A stretch of DNA of 64,000 nt from Sulfurospirillum diekertiae (lineage in GTDB: Bacteria; Campylobacterota; Campylobacteria; Campylobacterales; Sulfurospirillaceae): positions 1,128,207 to 1,192,206 of the forward strand of contig NZ_CP021416.1 of the NCBI RefSeq assembly GCF_002162315.1, given 5' to 3'. Below the pieces are notes generated by a model, which ran no database searches, was not told the origin of the DNA, and saw only the letters and a program-made list of their open reading frames with translations. Shown here in pieces: positions 1-8,209 of this stretch (the stretch's first letter is position 1; every line of letters begins with the position of its first letter). The position numbers were made by a program, and so were the translations under genes.

Positions 1-1
1 C

Positions 2-745
2 CAAGACAATGCGTTGATCATTGACGATAATGTCAATGAAAGCCTTTATATTCCCTACATGCGGCGTTTTACTGAAACACTCATCGATTTTGGTTTCCCT
101 CGTTGCGAGGGTAACATTATGGTTTCCAATCCGTATTGGTGTAAACATTGGAGTGCTTACCAAAAAGAGATCATGCGTTGGTTTGATACGCCAAGCATGG
201 AAGATGTGATGAATCTTGCGATCTTTTTCGATGCAATTCCTGTGGCAGGCGATGCGTCGATGTTACATAAACTTAAAAATGAAATCTTTGAACATGTTGA
301 AGAGCAGAGTCCTTTTTTAGCCAATTTTGCAAAAGCGGCAACGGCATTTGAAACGCCCATTGGTATGTTTACCAATCTGATCGCTCAAAATCATAAAATT
401 GATGTCAAAAAAGGGGGCATTTTCCCCATCGTTCAAGGTGTGCGCGCTCTCGCATTGGAGCATAAGATCGAAGTGACCGACACGCTTACTCGCATAAAGA
501 AGCTTGCAAAGATGGACGTTATAGACAATGATTTTGCAGGCGCACTCATCGAAGCGTTTGATACTCTTTTGAATTTGCGTTTAAAAGAGCGTTTGAGCTT
601 GGGTGAAGACAAGGGGCTGGATAACTTCGTGAACATCGAAAATCTCAACCAATTGGAGCTAGAGCTTCTCAAAGACAGCTTCAAAATCGTCAATAAATTT
701 AAGAAATTTTTGACGTACCATTTTAAACTTTCCATGGTGAGCTAG
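2..745 (+). CDS. DUF294-type putative nucleotidyltransferase, C-terminal part
   Basis: The gene enters from outside the window, so only about 247 C-terminal codons are seen. The first visible residues (QDNALIIDD) match the end of the nucleotidyltransferase motif TDQDNAL found in DUF294/CBS proteins, and the helical remainder fits the substrate-binding DUF294_C domain. Complete family members usually carry a cyclic-nucleotide-binding domain and CBS pairs upstream; these would lie outside the window. Their substrate is not established. The stop is one base before the next start, so this gene and the DnaQ-like exonuclease form one operon, a pairing often seen beside acetate/solute symporters in proteobacteria. 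The reading frame is open through position 2, which shows the gene is truncated by the window and not by mutation. Confidence 0.8.
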   Translation, partial: QDNALIIDDNVNESLYIPYMRRFTETLIDFGFPRCEGNIMVSNPYWCKHWSAYQKEIMRWFDTPSMEDVMNLAIFFDAIPVAGDASMLHKLKNEIFEHVEEQSPFLANFAKAATAFETPIGMFTNLIAQNHKIDVKKGGIFPIVQGVRALALEHKIEVTDTLTRIKKLAKMDVIDNDFAGALIEAFDTLLNLRLKERLSLGEDKGLDNFVNIENLNQLELELLKDSFKIVNKFKKFLTYHFKLSMVS

Positions 746-746
746 T

Positions 747-1358
747 ATGTTCGCCTCTTTTTTTGCGAAACGCAATGCCCAAAATCTTAAAGATGAACAG
801 TACCGTTTTTTATTTGAGGAAGCGCCCGTTGATGAAGTCGTGGTATTTGACACCGAAACAACAGGGCTCAGTCCCAAAAAAGATGAGATCCTCTCCATCG
901 GTGCGGTGAAGATCAGAGGCAATAAAATCTTGATGTCCGAAAAGTTTGAGCTCTTCATTAAACCCAGTCGGGAGATCAACGAAAAAAGCATTAAGATTCA
1001 TCAAATCCGTAATGTCGATTTGGAAAATGGCATCGACCCCCACAAGGCAATTGTGCAGTTTTTACACTTCATCGGTTCGCGCCCACTGGTCGGCTACTAC
1101 CTTGAGTTTGACATCAAAATGATGAACACCTACGTCAAACCGTGGCTTGGAATCAACCTCCCCAACCCCCAAATCGAAGTCTCAGGACTCTACCACGACA
1201 AAAAGATCAAATTCATCCCCGATGGCGTGATAGACCTACGTTTTGATGTCATGATGAACGACCTAGGCTTGCCCATCTTCGGGAAACACGACGCGCTCAA
1301 TGATGCTATGATGACGGCAATGATGTATATAAAACTTCGAAATATTGAGAAGGTGTAG
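747..1358 (+). CDS. DnaQ-like 3'-5' exonuclease (DEDDh family)
   Basis: A 203-residue protein with all three exonuclease motifs: ExoI FDTETTGL near residue 34, ExoII VGYYLEFDIKMM near residue 115, and ExoIIIepsilon HDALNDAMMT near residue 178. These supply the four acidic metal ligands and the catalytic His. The family removes nucleotides from 3' ends of DNA or RNA. It lacks the polymerase III epsilon C-terminal tail that binds the alpha subunit, so it is more likely a stand-alone nuclease than the replicative proofreader. It follows the DUF294 protein by one base, which suggests co-translation. Its role beside a putative nucleotidyltransferase is unknown. Confidence 0.9.
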   Translation: MFASFFAKRNAQNLKDEQYRFLFEEAPVDEVVVFDTETTGLSPKKDEILSIGAVKIRGNKILMSEKFELFIKPSREINEKSIKIHQIRNVDLENGIDPHKAIVQFLHFIGSRPLVGYYLEFDIKMMNTYVKPWLGINLPNPQIEVSGLYHDKKIKFIPDGVIDLRFDVMMNDLGLPIFGKHDALNDAMMTAMMYIKLRNIEKV

Positions 1359-1658
1359 GGACGTTTTTTGCTTTATATGTAAAGCTATTGAGGTGTCTTA
1401 CATATGCCAAAAGTTAAAAGTTTGGTTCTCCAATTCAGAGTTACTCTATATGAGACCCTTACACAAATGCTTTATTTACACACTTATTGCTTTCACATGA
1501 GAACGAAGTAAATAAATTTGGGTTATGCTATTTTCATGTTGCGAACTTGATGTAAAATAGAGCGATAATATATTTGAGACAAAGTAATTTTGCAATAAGT
1601 ATACTGGTTTTATAGGGTTAAATTAACTCATTTAGTTGGTCAATTATAAGTAACTAAA
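1359..1658. other. 300-bp gap before the arsenite pump gene
   Basis: This AT-rich stretch has no convincing gene. A 35-codon plus-strand ORF (1404-1511) sits behind GAGGTG at 1390-1395, but its peptide is not recognisable and I do not call it. Candidate -10 boxes for the downstream gene are TATACT (1600-1605) and TATAAG (1645-1650). The latter lies just upstream of the palindromic operator. No tRNA or riboswitch is recognisable. Confidence 0.4.
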
Positions 1659-1674
1659 ATCAACATATGTTGAT
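1659..1674. promoter_or_regulatory. Perfect 16-bp palindrome, candidate ArsR-type operator
   Basis: ATCAACATATGTTGAT is a perfect inverted repeat ending 14 bases before the acr3 start. The ATCAA..TTGAT half-sites resemble ArsR/SmtB-family operators. The position, between a TATAAG box and the ribosome-binding site, is suited to repression. No arsR gene is in the window, so the cognate repressor would have to be encoded elsewhere. Identification is by analogy. Confidence 0.55.
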
Positions 1675-1688
1675 ATGTAAAGGATGTT

Positions 1689-2747
1689 ATGATGCAAAAT
1701 GAATCGACAAAACCCACATCGGGTATGGGCTTTTTTGAGCGTTATCTTACTGTATGGGTGGCTTTGTGTATTGTAGCAGGTGTGGCTATCGGTCAGTTTT
1801 TCCCCGTTGTTCCAAAAACCTTGAGCCGTTTTGAATATGCGCATGTCTCTGTTCCTATAGCCATTCTCATTTGGCTGATGATTTACCCGATGATGCTCAA
1901 AATTGACTTTGCAAGTATTTTGGATGCCGGTAAAAAACCTAAAGGGTTGTGTATTACGTGTACGGTCAATTGGTTGATTAAACCTTTTACGATGTATCTT
2001 ATCGCAGCTTTCTTTTTTAAAGTTCTGTTTGTAAACTTTTTGCCTGAAAATCTCGCGAATGAATACTTAGCCGGTGCGATCTTACTAGGGGCAGCACCTT
2101 GTACGGCGATGGTGTTTGTATGGAGTCATCTTACCAAAGGCGATGCTGCTTATACTTTGATACAAGTGGCGGTCAATGACCTGATTTTACTGATTGCATT
2201 TACGCCCATTGTGGCTTTTTTACTCGGTGTGAGCAATGTCATTGTCCCTTATGACACTCTGTTCTTATCGGTTGTTTTGTTTGTAGTTATACCCTTATTG
2301 AGTGGGTATCTCTCAAGACGATACATCATCAAGCACAAAGGGCTTAGTTACTTTGAAAATGTGTTTATTAAAAAATTTGACAACACTACTATTTTAGGGC
2401 TTTTGTTGACACTTATTATTATTTTTACCTTTCAAGGCGATATCATTCTTAACAATCCTTTACATGTACTCCTCATTGCAATTCCTCTTACTATTCAAAC
2501 TTTTTTTATTTTTTACATCTCATATGGTTGGGCACGTCTGTGGAAGCTTCCTCATAACATTGCTGCACCTGCTGGGATGATCGGGGCGAGTAACTTTTTT
2601 GAATTGGCCGTGGCTGTTGCCATCACGCTCTTTGGCTTACAATCAGGTGCGACGCTAGCAACGGTGGTGGGCGTGCTTGTGGAAGTGCCTGTCATGTTGG
2701 CATTGGTACGCATTGCGAACAACACAAAACATTGGTTTGAAATGTAA
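1689..2747 (+). CDS. acr3: Arsenite efflux permease Acr3
   Basis: A 352-residue inner-membrane protein with about ten hydrophobic segments, of the usual Acr3 length. It carries the conserved transmembrane Cys in GAAPCTAMVFVWS (about residue 137) and the Glu in ASNFFELAVAVAI (about residue 300); both are functionally important in characterised Acr3 proteins. It exports arsenite using the proton motive force. AGGA at 1681-1684 is 4 bases from the first ATG and 7 from a second in-frame ATG at 1692, so the true start may be 1692. The gene stands alone without arsR or arsC, and the palindrome upstream suggests trans-acting arsenic-responsive control. A terminator hairpin follows. Confidence 0.92.
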   Translation: MMQNESTKPTSGMGFFERYLTVWVALCIVAGVAIGQFFPVVPKTLSRFEYAHVSVPIAILIWLMIYPMMLKIDFASILDAGKKPKGLCITCTVNWLIKPFTMYLIAAFFFKVLFVNFLPENLANEYLAGAILLGAAPCTAMVFVWSHLTKGDAAYTLIQVAVNDLILLIAFTPIVAFLLGVSNVIVPYDTLFLSVVLFVVIPLLSGYLSRRYIIKHKGLSYFENVFIKKFDNTTILGLLLTLIIIFTFQGDIILNNPLHVLLIAIPLTIQTFFIFYISYGWARLWKLPHNIAAPAGMIGASNFFELAVAVAITLFGLQSGATLATVVGVLVEVPVMLALVRIANNTKHWFEM

Positions 2748-2762
2748 GAAGAAAACGTTTGC

Positions 2763-2787
2763 CACGAGAGGAGAAAACCCTCTCGTG
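2763..2787. terminator. Bidirectional hairpin between acr3 and metE
   Basis: CACGAGAGG (2763-2771) pairs perfectly with CCTCTCGTG (2779-2787) around a 7-base loop. It lies between convergent genes. There is no long T run, so termination efficiency is uncertain. The same CACGAGAG core recurs in the recG/hpf terminator at 23.6 kb. Confidence 0.6.
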
Positions 2788-2794
2788 TTAAGCT

Positions 2795-4993
2795 TTAACG
2801 CGCTAAATGCACGGCTTTAATCATGTTGGCTAAAGCCGCTTTTGTCTCACTCCAACCTCTGGTTTTTAGCCCGCAATCAGGGTTAATCCAGAGTTGCTCT
2901 TTAGGAAGCACATGCAAGAACGCTTTGATCTGCTCGCTCATCTCCTCCACACTTGGAACGCGAGGCGAATGAATGTCATAAACACCTGGTCCAATTTGCG
3001 CTTTGTAATTTGCTTTTTGAAAGACTTTGAGCAGTTTATTGCCACTGCGTGAAGTTTCGATGGTGATGACATCGGCATCCATACGCTCTATCGTGTCGAT
3101 GATGTCGTTAAAGTTGCTGTAACACATGTGCGTGTGAATCTGTGTTTGATCCCATGCGATCCCAATCGAAGCTTTGAAACTCTCTACCGCCCATTTTTCA
3201 TAGGCTTTGATCTTCTCTTCCCTTAAAGGATAACCTTCTTTGAACGCCGCTTCATCCACTTGAATGATCTTGATGTCGTGACGTTGAAGCTCATCGACCT
3301 CTTCGGCAATAGCACGCGCGACTTCAAAAGCCACTTCGCTTTTAGGAATGTCATTGCGTACAAATGACCAGTTGAGAATGGTTACAGGCCCTGTGAGCAT
3401 GCCTTTCATCGGCTTGTCGGTCAAGCTTTGCGCATAAACGCTCCAATCAACGCTGAGGGGTTGTTTACGGCTCACACTACCATAAAGAAGAGGTGGTTTG
3501 ACACAACGACTGCCATAGCTTTGAACCCAACCATTTTCACTAAAGGCAAAGCCCTCTAAGAGTTCACCAAAGTATTCGACCATGTCGTTGCGCTCAAACT
3601 CGCCATGCACCAGTACATCAAGCCCTAACGCTTCTTGAAGCTCAACGCATTTTTTGATGGACTCTTTTAAAGAGGCTTCGTAAGCTTCTCGCGTAATCTC
3701 ACCTTTTTTAAAGGCATTGCGCACCGCTCTGGTCTCTTTGGTTTGCGGAAATGAGCCGATGGTGGTGGTGGGGAAAAGTGGCAAATTCAGCGCTTTTTGT
3801 TGTAAGGCAAAACGGGTAGTATAAGATGATCTGGTGTAGGCAATGGCACTGCTTTTAACCGACGGTGCTTTTTGAGTGCAAGCACTCGCTTCAGGTTTTT
3901 CTTGTTTCTCCCAAAGTGTGTTGATTTGCTCCAATTCTACTAGTTTTTCAAGGGCAAAGCTGAGGCGACTTTTGACTTCGGGGGCTAATTTTTCTTCAAA
4001 CTGCGTTGAAAAAGGTACATGTAAAAGCGAGCATGACGTTGAAATGATGATTTGCTGAGCATCGATTTTTTCGCTGATTTTTTCGAGTAAGTTGTATGTT
4101 TTTGAAACATTATTTTTCCACACATTTCGCCCATCAATGACACCAGCGATGAGCATTTTGCCGTTTACATGTAAAAGGGCATCAAGGTTCTCTTCTCCAT
4201 ACACAAAATCAAGTCCGATTCCCCAAATAGGGCAATTTCCCAAGATTTCCACCGCTTCATTGGCACGATCAAAATAGGTGACAACAGCGATTTTTAGATT
4301 GGGACTTACTACGCCTAAACGCTCATACGCAATCTTTAAAAGACTGAGAAATTTTGGCTCTAAGGTTTTGGCAAACAGAGGCTCATCAAACTGTACGACG
4401 ATGTTTTCGCCTAAACTTGAAATGGCATAAAGCACTTTAGCATAGGCTGTCACCACAGCATCAAAAAGGTTGAAAAGATCGCTTCCATCGACAGCGTTGG
4501 AAAGGAAAATAAAGGTAAGTGGTCCTACAAGGTTTATTTTTGGATGAACTCCTTGCGCTTTGGCTTCTATAAACTCTTCCGCGATTTTAGAAATGTTCAC
4601 ATGGGAGAAGTTCATATTCGCATGAAGTTCTGGGACGATGTAGTGGTAGTTGGTATTAAACCATTTGGTCATCTCCATTGCGGCATGGTCATCGTCACCT
4701 CGTGCCATGGCGAAGTAGCGATCTGTTTTATCGTCAATGTTTTCAAAGCGTGGAGGAATGGCTCCGAGCATAACGGTGGTATCGAGCATGATGTCATACA
4801 AACTAAAATCATTGCACGAAATAAAGTCGATATGACGCTCTTTTTGGTAGTTCCAATGGCGATTTCGAAGCGTTTTTGCAACCGCTTTGAGCGCTTCAAA
4901 ATCAGTTTTTCCTGCCCAATATTCTTCTAGGGCAAATTTGAGTTCACGTTTTTCCCCAATGCGAGGAAACCCTGTAACGTAGGTTTGTGACAT
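2795..4993 (-). CDS. metE: Cobalamin-independent methionine synthase
   Basis: A 732-residue protein, slightly shorter than the roughly 750 usual for MetE. It transfers a methyl group from 5-methyltetrahydrofolate polyglutamate to homocysteine in the cytoplasm. The N-terminal barrel opens with TGFPRIGEKRELK. The C-terminal barrel begins near TTTIGSFPQTKETR (about residue 390). The zinc ligands are visible: His and Cys in IHTHMCYSNF, Glu in TIETSRS and Cys in INPDCGLKTRGW (residue 707). The gene is transcribed alone from a promoter about 500 bp upstream (TATAAT at 5494-5499), giving a very long leader of unknown function. A TTACATGTAA palindrome lies inside it at 4165-4174, encoding LHVN. Confidence 0.97.
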   Translation of the reverse strand: MSQTYVTGFPRIGEKRELKFALEEYWAGKTDFEALKAVAKTLRNRHWNYQKERHIDFISCNDFSLYDIMLDTTVMLGAIPPRFENIDDKTDRYFAMARGDDDHAAMEMTKWFNTNYHYIVPELHANMNFSHVNISKIAEEFIEAKAQGVHPKINLVGPLTFIFLSNAVDGSDLFNLFDAVVTAYAKVLYAISSLGENIVVQFDEPLFAKTLEPKFLSLLKIAYERLGVVSPNLKIAVVTYFDRANEAVEILGNCPIWGIGLDFVYGEENLDALLHVNGKMLIAGVIDGRNVWKNNVSKTYNLLEKISEKIDAQQIIISTSCSLLHVPFSTQFEEKLAPEVKSRLSFALEKLVELEQINTLWEKQEKPEASACTQKAPSVKSSAIAYTRSSYTTRFALQQKALNLPLFPTTTIGSFPQTKETRAVRNAFKKGEITREAYEASLKESIKKCVELQEALGLDVLVHGEFERNDMVEYFGELLEGFAFSENGWVQSYGSRCVKPPLLYGSVSRKQPLSVDWSVYAQSLTDKPMKGMLTGPVTILNWSFVRNDIPKSEVAFEVARAIAEEVDELQRHDIKIIQVDEAAFKEGYPLREEKIKAYEKWAVESFKASIGIAWDQTQIHTHMCYSNFNDIIDTIERMDADVITIETSRSGNKLLKVFQKANYKAQIGPGVYDIHSPRVPSVEEMSEQIKAFLHVLPKEQLWINPDCGLKTRGWSETKAALANMIKAVHLAR

Positions 4994-5033
4994 AGTTTTA
5001 AGTCCTTTTTCATCTTCATAATTTTTAAATAGA

Positions 5034-5124
5034 TTCTGCCAACAACGTTGGCAAGCTTGGGTGCCATAGTGGCTAACGTAGTCGAACGAGCTTTGCTTGT
5101 TTGACGTATAAAAGATGAAAAGAG
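5034..5124 (+). repeat. Multi-hairpin intergenic element, copy A
   Basis: Hairpin P1 is GCCAAC/GTTGGC (5038-5052). P2 is GCCA-TAG-TGGC (5063-5073). After the shared GGCTAACGTAG comes P3, an 11-bp stem (5081-5091 with 5095-5105, two or three G-T pairs) closed by a TTT loop. GAAAAGAG follows. The order and the linker sequences match copies at 6.5, 13.7 and 46.9 kb, while the stem sequences differ yet still pair. Confidence 0.7.
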
Positions 5125-5493
5125 TGGAGGATGAACACCGGTTCGGCGGAAGCTAAAATAACGGGAGTGGCAGTTGCATTTGCGTCTTTTTTTGGCACGC
5201 TTAATGGCAGAGTGTGCGCGCTTGGCAAAAAGCCTGCTGCATTTGCAAAGTCTGGGACGATAGGATGAGACAAATCCGAGAAGGGTAGTGTCAAGTGGCG
5301 GTGGATCGTCTTCCACCTCTTCAGATGAGCAGGTATCGGCAAAGAGGCGTGTGGTATGCAATAGGCGTGCGTGTTGGCGCTTAGTTGTGTATGCGATCGT
5401 CGAAGCTTGAATTGAAGCGAGTGTAAAGTAACCCTTTTTGCCAAAGCCCAGAGGCAGTCTCACGTGATGCGCGTCCTTAAAGTTGATGGCGGC

Positions 5494-5499
5494 ATTATA
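5494..5499 (-). promoter_or_regulatory. Predicted -10 box for metE
   Basis: On the minus strand TGTGCTATAAT gives a consensus TATAAT with an upstream TGN extension. A TTACATGTAA palindrome (5510-5519) sits just upstream at about the -30 position. A start near 5487 would give metE a leader of about 490 nt. Confidence 0.5.
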
Positions 5500-5576
5500 G
5501 CACAACACGTTACATGTAAAAAATATTTACCAAAGTGAGATAAAATAGAGCTATCAATTTTTAAAGGAGACGATGA

Positions 5577-6428
5577 ATGGAAGTAGTAAAAACCGTTGTC
5601 TTATTGATCTTAATGACACTGTTGTTTGTGTGGGTTGGTGGTATGATGGGCGGAACGCAAGGGATGATGATCGCATTGGTACTCGCGGGCGTCATGAACT
5701 TTGTGAGCTATTTTTACTCCGACACTTTGGTGCTTCGTCATTACAATGCGCTGCCTGTTACGCGCCAAGAAGCGGGTGGGTTGTATAACATCGTTGAGCG
5801 TTTAAGTCAAAAAGCTACTCTGCCGTTGCCTCAAATTTACATCATCCCCGATTCCATTCCCAATGCCTTTGCCACAGGGCGCAATCCTTCTCACGCGGCT
5901 GTCGCAGTGACCGAGGGACTTTTACAACTTTTGGACGATGAGGAAGTTGAAGCTGTTTTGGCGCATGAGCTGAGTCATGTGCGACATTATGATATTTTAG
6001 TGGGAACGATTGCGGCAACGATTGCGGGTGCGATTGGGGTCATTGCCAATATGATGCAGTTTGGTGCAATGTTCGGAGGAGATAGAGAAAATCGTCCCAA
6101 TCCTATTGTGATGATCGCCCTTGCCATCATCTTACCGCTTGCAGCGGCAGTGATTCAGATGGCAATCAGCCGTAACCGCGAATACATGGCAGATGAAGGT
6201 TCAGCTCGTTTAACAGCGCATCCTGAATGGTTGCAAAGCGCACTGGCCAAACTTTCCAACTACAACCGCCAAGGCATGGTGCATGACGCCACACCTGAGA
6301 GTGCGCATATGTTTATCATCAACCCTTTTTCAGGCAAAGATATTTCGTTTGCGTCACTCTTTTCAACGCACCCTTCCACCGAAGATCGCATTGCACGACT
6401 CGAAGAGCTCAAATTTGAGCTAAAATAA
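5577..6428 (+). CDS. htpX: HtpX-like M48 zinc metalloprotease
   Basis: A 283-residue integral membrane protease of usual HtpX size. Two hydrophobic segments near the N-terminus (about residues 4-45) precede the zinc motif HELSH in [13 protein letters not shown] (about residue 130). Two more hydrophobic stretches follow (about 147-165 and 181-203), then the third zinc ligand region [11 protein letters not shown]. HtpX degrades misfolded membrane proteins at the cytoplasmic face. AAAGGAG at 5563-5569 favours ATG 5577 (MEVVKT) over the out-of-frame ATG at 5573. A TAAAAT box at 5541-5546 may be the -10. Heat or envelope stress control is typical for the family but not evident here. Confidence 0.93.
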   Translation: MEVVKTVVLLILMTLLFVWVGGMMGGTQGMMIALVLAGVMNFVSYFYSDTLVLRHYNALPVTRQEAGGLYNIVERLSQKATLPLPQIYIIPDSIPNAFATGRNPSHAAVAVTEGLLQLLDDEEVEAVLAHELSHVRHYDILVGTIAATIAGAIGVIANMMQFGAMFGGDRENRPNPIVMIALAIILPLAAAVIQMAISRNREYMADEGSARLTAHPEWLQSALAKLSNYNRQGMVHDATPESAHMFIINPFSGKDISFASLFSTHPSTEDRIARLEELKFELK

Positions 6429-6457
6429 CAAACGGATTACACGTTGGTAAGAAGTTT

Positions 6458-6554
6458 TTCTGCCTCGAAGGAGGCAATCTTCAGTGCCACAGCGGCTTAG
6501 CGTAGCTTTTTGGGCTTTGCTCAAAAGGCATGAAAAGAGCTTGGTAAGAGCTCT
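6458..6554 (+). repeat. Multi-hairpin intergenic element, copy B
   Basis: This is the fullest copy. P1 is TGCCTC-gaag-GAGGCA (6461-6476). P2 is GCC/GGC (6486-6496). P3 is a 10-bp stem with a TTT loop (6506-6528). P4 is AGAGCT/AGCTCT (6536-6554). It lies between htpX and the cupin gene, both on the same strand, and ends eight bases before a TTACATGTAA site at 6562-6571. Confidence 0.75.
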
Positions 6555-6581
6555 CTATATTTTACATGTAAAGGATTTTAG

Positions 6582-6956
6582 ATGAAACGCTCTTTAAATG
6601 AAATTCCAAGCACGCCACTTCAAGCAGGTGAGGGTGCGAGTATGCAAATGCTGATTGCGCCAAGTGTTGAAACAAACTTTGCAATGCGCAAATTTGTCAT
6701 TAAAAAAGATGGACATATGCCTTTTCATACCAATACGGTTGAACATGAGCAGTATGTTTTAAAAGGCAAGGCGCGCGTTCGCTTGGGCGATGAGAGTTTT
6801 ATCGCGGTCAAAGATGATATTTTGTTTATCCCCGCAGGCGTGGCACATTCGTACCAAGTGATTGGTGATGAAGATTATGAATTTTTGTGTTTAGTGCCTA
6901 ATAGTGAAGATAAAATTGAGATGGTTAATGCCGGCGGTCAAGGTTGCGGTTGTTAA
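6582..6956 (+). CDS. Small cupin-domain protein
   Basis: A 124-residue single-cupin protein. Cupin motif 1 is visible as PFHTNTVEHEQYVLKGKARV (about residues 46-65), with His and Glu residues placed as metal ligands. Motif 2 is in LFIPAGVAHSYQV (about residue 86). Such proteins bind one metal ion and act as sensors, isomerases or dioxygenases; no substrate can be assigned. It ends in the Cys-rich tail QGCGC, which is unusual and could bind metal. A TTACATGTAA palindrome overlaps the region just upstream of the GGA ribosome-binding site. A strong hairpin lies immediately downstream. Confidence 0.85.
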   Translation: MKRSLNEIPSTPLQAGEGASMQMLIAPSVETNFAMRKFVIKKDGHMPFHTNTVEHEQYVLKGKARVRLGDESFIAVKDDILFIPAGVAHSYQVIGDEDYEFLCLVPNSEDKIEMVNAGGQGCGC

Positions 6957-6959
6957 TGA

Positions 6960-6983
6960 AATAAGCCTCTTTTGAGGCTTATT
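6960..6983. terminator. Hairpin terminator shared by convergent genes
   Basis: AATAAGCCTC (6960-6969) and GAGGCTTATT (6974-6983) form a perfect 10-bp stem with a TTTT loop. The right arm contains the stop codon of the minus-strand hydrolase (6979-6981), so the hairpin overlaps that coding sequence. It separates the cupin gene from the convergent hydrolase. Confidence 0.75.
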
Positions 6984-7522
6984 CGGTACGACGTAATTGT
7001 TCTAAAAATGTCAAACCTTCTTCCCAAAGTCCAAGGTTACTGGCGGTGTTGATATGCCCTTTTTCACCTACATTGACCAAAGAACTTCCCCATGCATCTG
7101 CAATGTGTTTTGAATACGCCAAGCTTGCATAAGGGTCATTGCTACTTGCAACAATAATACTTGGAAATAGAAAGGGTTGAAGCGGTGTATGTTCAAAGCC
7201 TTCTGCAATGGTCGGGAAAGTCGGTTCTTTTGGGTCAGGTGGCGCTACGATCAATGCTCCTTTTATGGGTGAATGATGTGCCATTGATGCCCAGTGTGCA
7301 ACGACTAAACACCCAATACTGTGTGAAACAATGATAACATCTTTACCTGCATTTTTAACGGCGATTTCGATGTTTTTAGCCCATTCATTACAGACAGGAT
7401 GATCCCAATCGTTTTGCTCGATACGTTTTAAAAATCGGTATGATTTTTTTTCCCAATAGGTTTGCCAGTGCGTTTTCGCCTGATCCTTGATAGCCTGGTA
7501 ATATTAACACGGATGTTGCCAT
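6979..7522 (-). CDS. RBBP9/YdeN-family serine hydrolase, frameshifted near N-terminus
   Basis: The full gene would start at ATG 7522 behind AGGGA and encode about 180 residues, the normal RBBP9/YdeN size. The start reads MATSVLILPGYQGSGEN; the frame then shifts by one extra base near 7469-7472, after which it continues HWQTYWEKKSYRF to the end. The nucleophile Ser lies in VSHSIGCL, a conserved Asp in SSNDPYAS, and the catalytic His in GEKGHINTAS. These are small alpha/beta hydrolases of unclear physiological substrate. Read as it stands, only an internal start at 7284 gives a 101-residue fragment. The break is probably a sequence error because both sides are well conserved. Confidence 0.75.
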
Positions 7523-7621
7523 AAATCCCTCATTTTATCAAAATAAAAAATTTATTGTAATCTAGCATGACTTAATTAAGAGTGAGTAGGTTATGATAAT
7601 ACCTAAAAGTAAGGAGGATTC

Positions 7622-8170
7622 ATGCGTCTTGATTCAAAGCAAACAGCTATGCTACTGGTGGATGTTCAAGAACGCCTTTTTGCACATATTCATAATCACG
7701 AGCTGATTGAAAAACATCTTCTTGTACTCCTAAAGGGGCTTAAAACCTTAGAAATTCCCATTTTATGCAATCAACAATACACGAAGGGTCTTGGTCAAAC
7801 CATCTCCTCAGTGCACTCTCTTTTGGGTAAAACGACAATATATGAAAAGTGCACTTTTAGCTGTTATCAAAACAGTGAAGTCACAGAGGCGTTGGAAGCA
7901 TTACATGTAAAGTGTGTGATTGTTGCAGGCGTTGAGAGTCATGTGTGTGTTTTACAAAGTGTGTGTGATCTTTTAGATGCAGGGTTTGAGGTGATCGTAT
8001 GTGCCGATGCCATGGGCTCGCGAAAAGCGTATGATCATGAAATGGCACTGCGTCGTATGGAACAAGAAGGGGCAAGCCTTGCTACTACGGAGTCTCTTTT
8101 GTTTGAACTACTGCAAAGTGCCCTTCATCCGCAGTTTAAAGAGGTCAGTGCCCTTGTAAAAACACTGTAA
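7622..8170 (+). CDS. Isochorismatase-family cysteine hydrolase
   Basis: A 182-residue protein with the Asp-Lys-Cys triad of the family: Asp in LLVDVQERL (about residue 14), Lys in YEKCTFSCY (about residue 80) and Cys in GVESHVCVLQS (about residue 107). The single-domain form resembles YcaC/nicotinamidase-like hydrolases and not isochorismatases fused to carrier domains. Substrate cannot be told from sequence. AAGGAGG just upstream supports the ATG at 7622. A TTACATGTAA site at 7901-7910 encodes the tetrapeptide LHVK. The gene converges with cheR, and they share a hairpin. Confidence 0.88.
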   Translation: MRLDSKQTAMLLVDVQERLFAHIHNHELIEKHLLVLLKGLKTLEIPILCNQQYTKGLGQTISSVHSLLGKTTIYEKCTFSCYQNSEVTEALEALHVKCVIVAGVESHVCVLQSVCDLLDAGFEVIVCADAMGSRKAYDHEMALRRMEQEGASLATTESLLFELLQSALHPQFKEVSALVKTL

Positions 8171-8180
8171 ATCGTTTTAC

Positions 8181-8209
8181 ATGTAAAGAAGTTTAGGGCT
8201 TCTTTACAT
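8181..8209. terminator. Convergent terminator hairpin containing a palindrome arm
   Basis: ATGTAAAGAAG (8181-8191) pairs with CTTCTTTACAT (8199-8209) around a 7-base loop. The left arm is the second half of a TTACATGTAA site (8177-8186). The stop codon of cheR lies inside the hairpin. Confidence 0.6.

Larger units (their letters stand above)
4994..5576. other. 580-bp metE-htpX divergent gap, long metE leader
   Basis: No gene is convincing here although the stretch is relatively GC-rich. Two overlapping minus-strand ORFs (GTG at 5508, and 5073-5444) have unrecognisable products, and the longer one starts inside the predicted promoter and runs into metE in another frame. A 45-codon plus-strand ORF from about 5131 is also unconvincing. 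The region contains a multi-hairpin repeat (5034-5124), a minus-strand extended -10 box, a TTACATGTAA site at 5510-5519 and the htpX promoter. I found no match to cobalamin, SAM or T-box consensus. It could hold a leader regulator of metE or a decayed gene. Confidence 0.5.

Noticed and set aside
1404..1511. A 35-codon ORF behind GAGGTG in the acr3 upstream gap
   Set aside because: No recognisable product and no supporting context; too short to trust on a ribosome-binding site alone.
4927..5508. A 193-codon minus-strand ORF upstream of metE
   Set aside because: It starts with GTG inside the predicted promoter, runs into metE in a different frame, and its product is not recognisable or compositionally protein-like.
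5029..5520. Cobalamin or SAM riboswitch for metE
   Set aside because: I could not find the conserved cores of these riboswitches on the metE strand.
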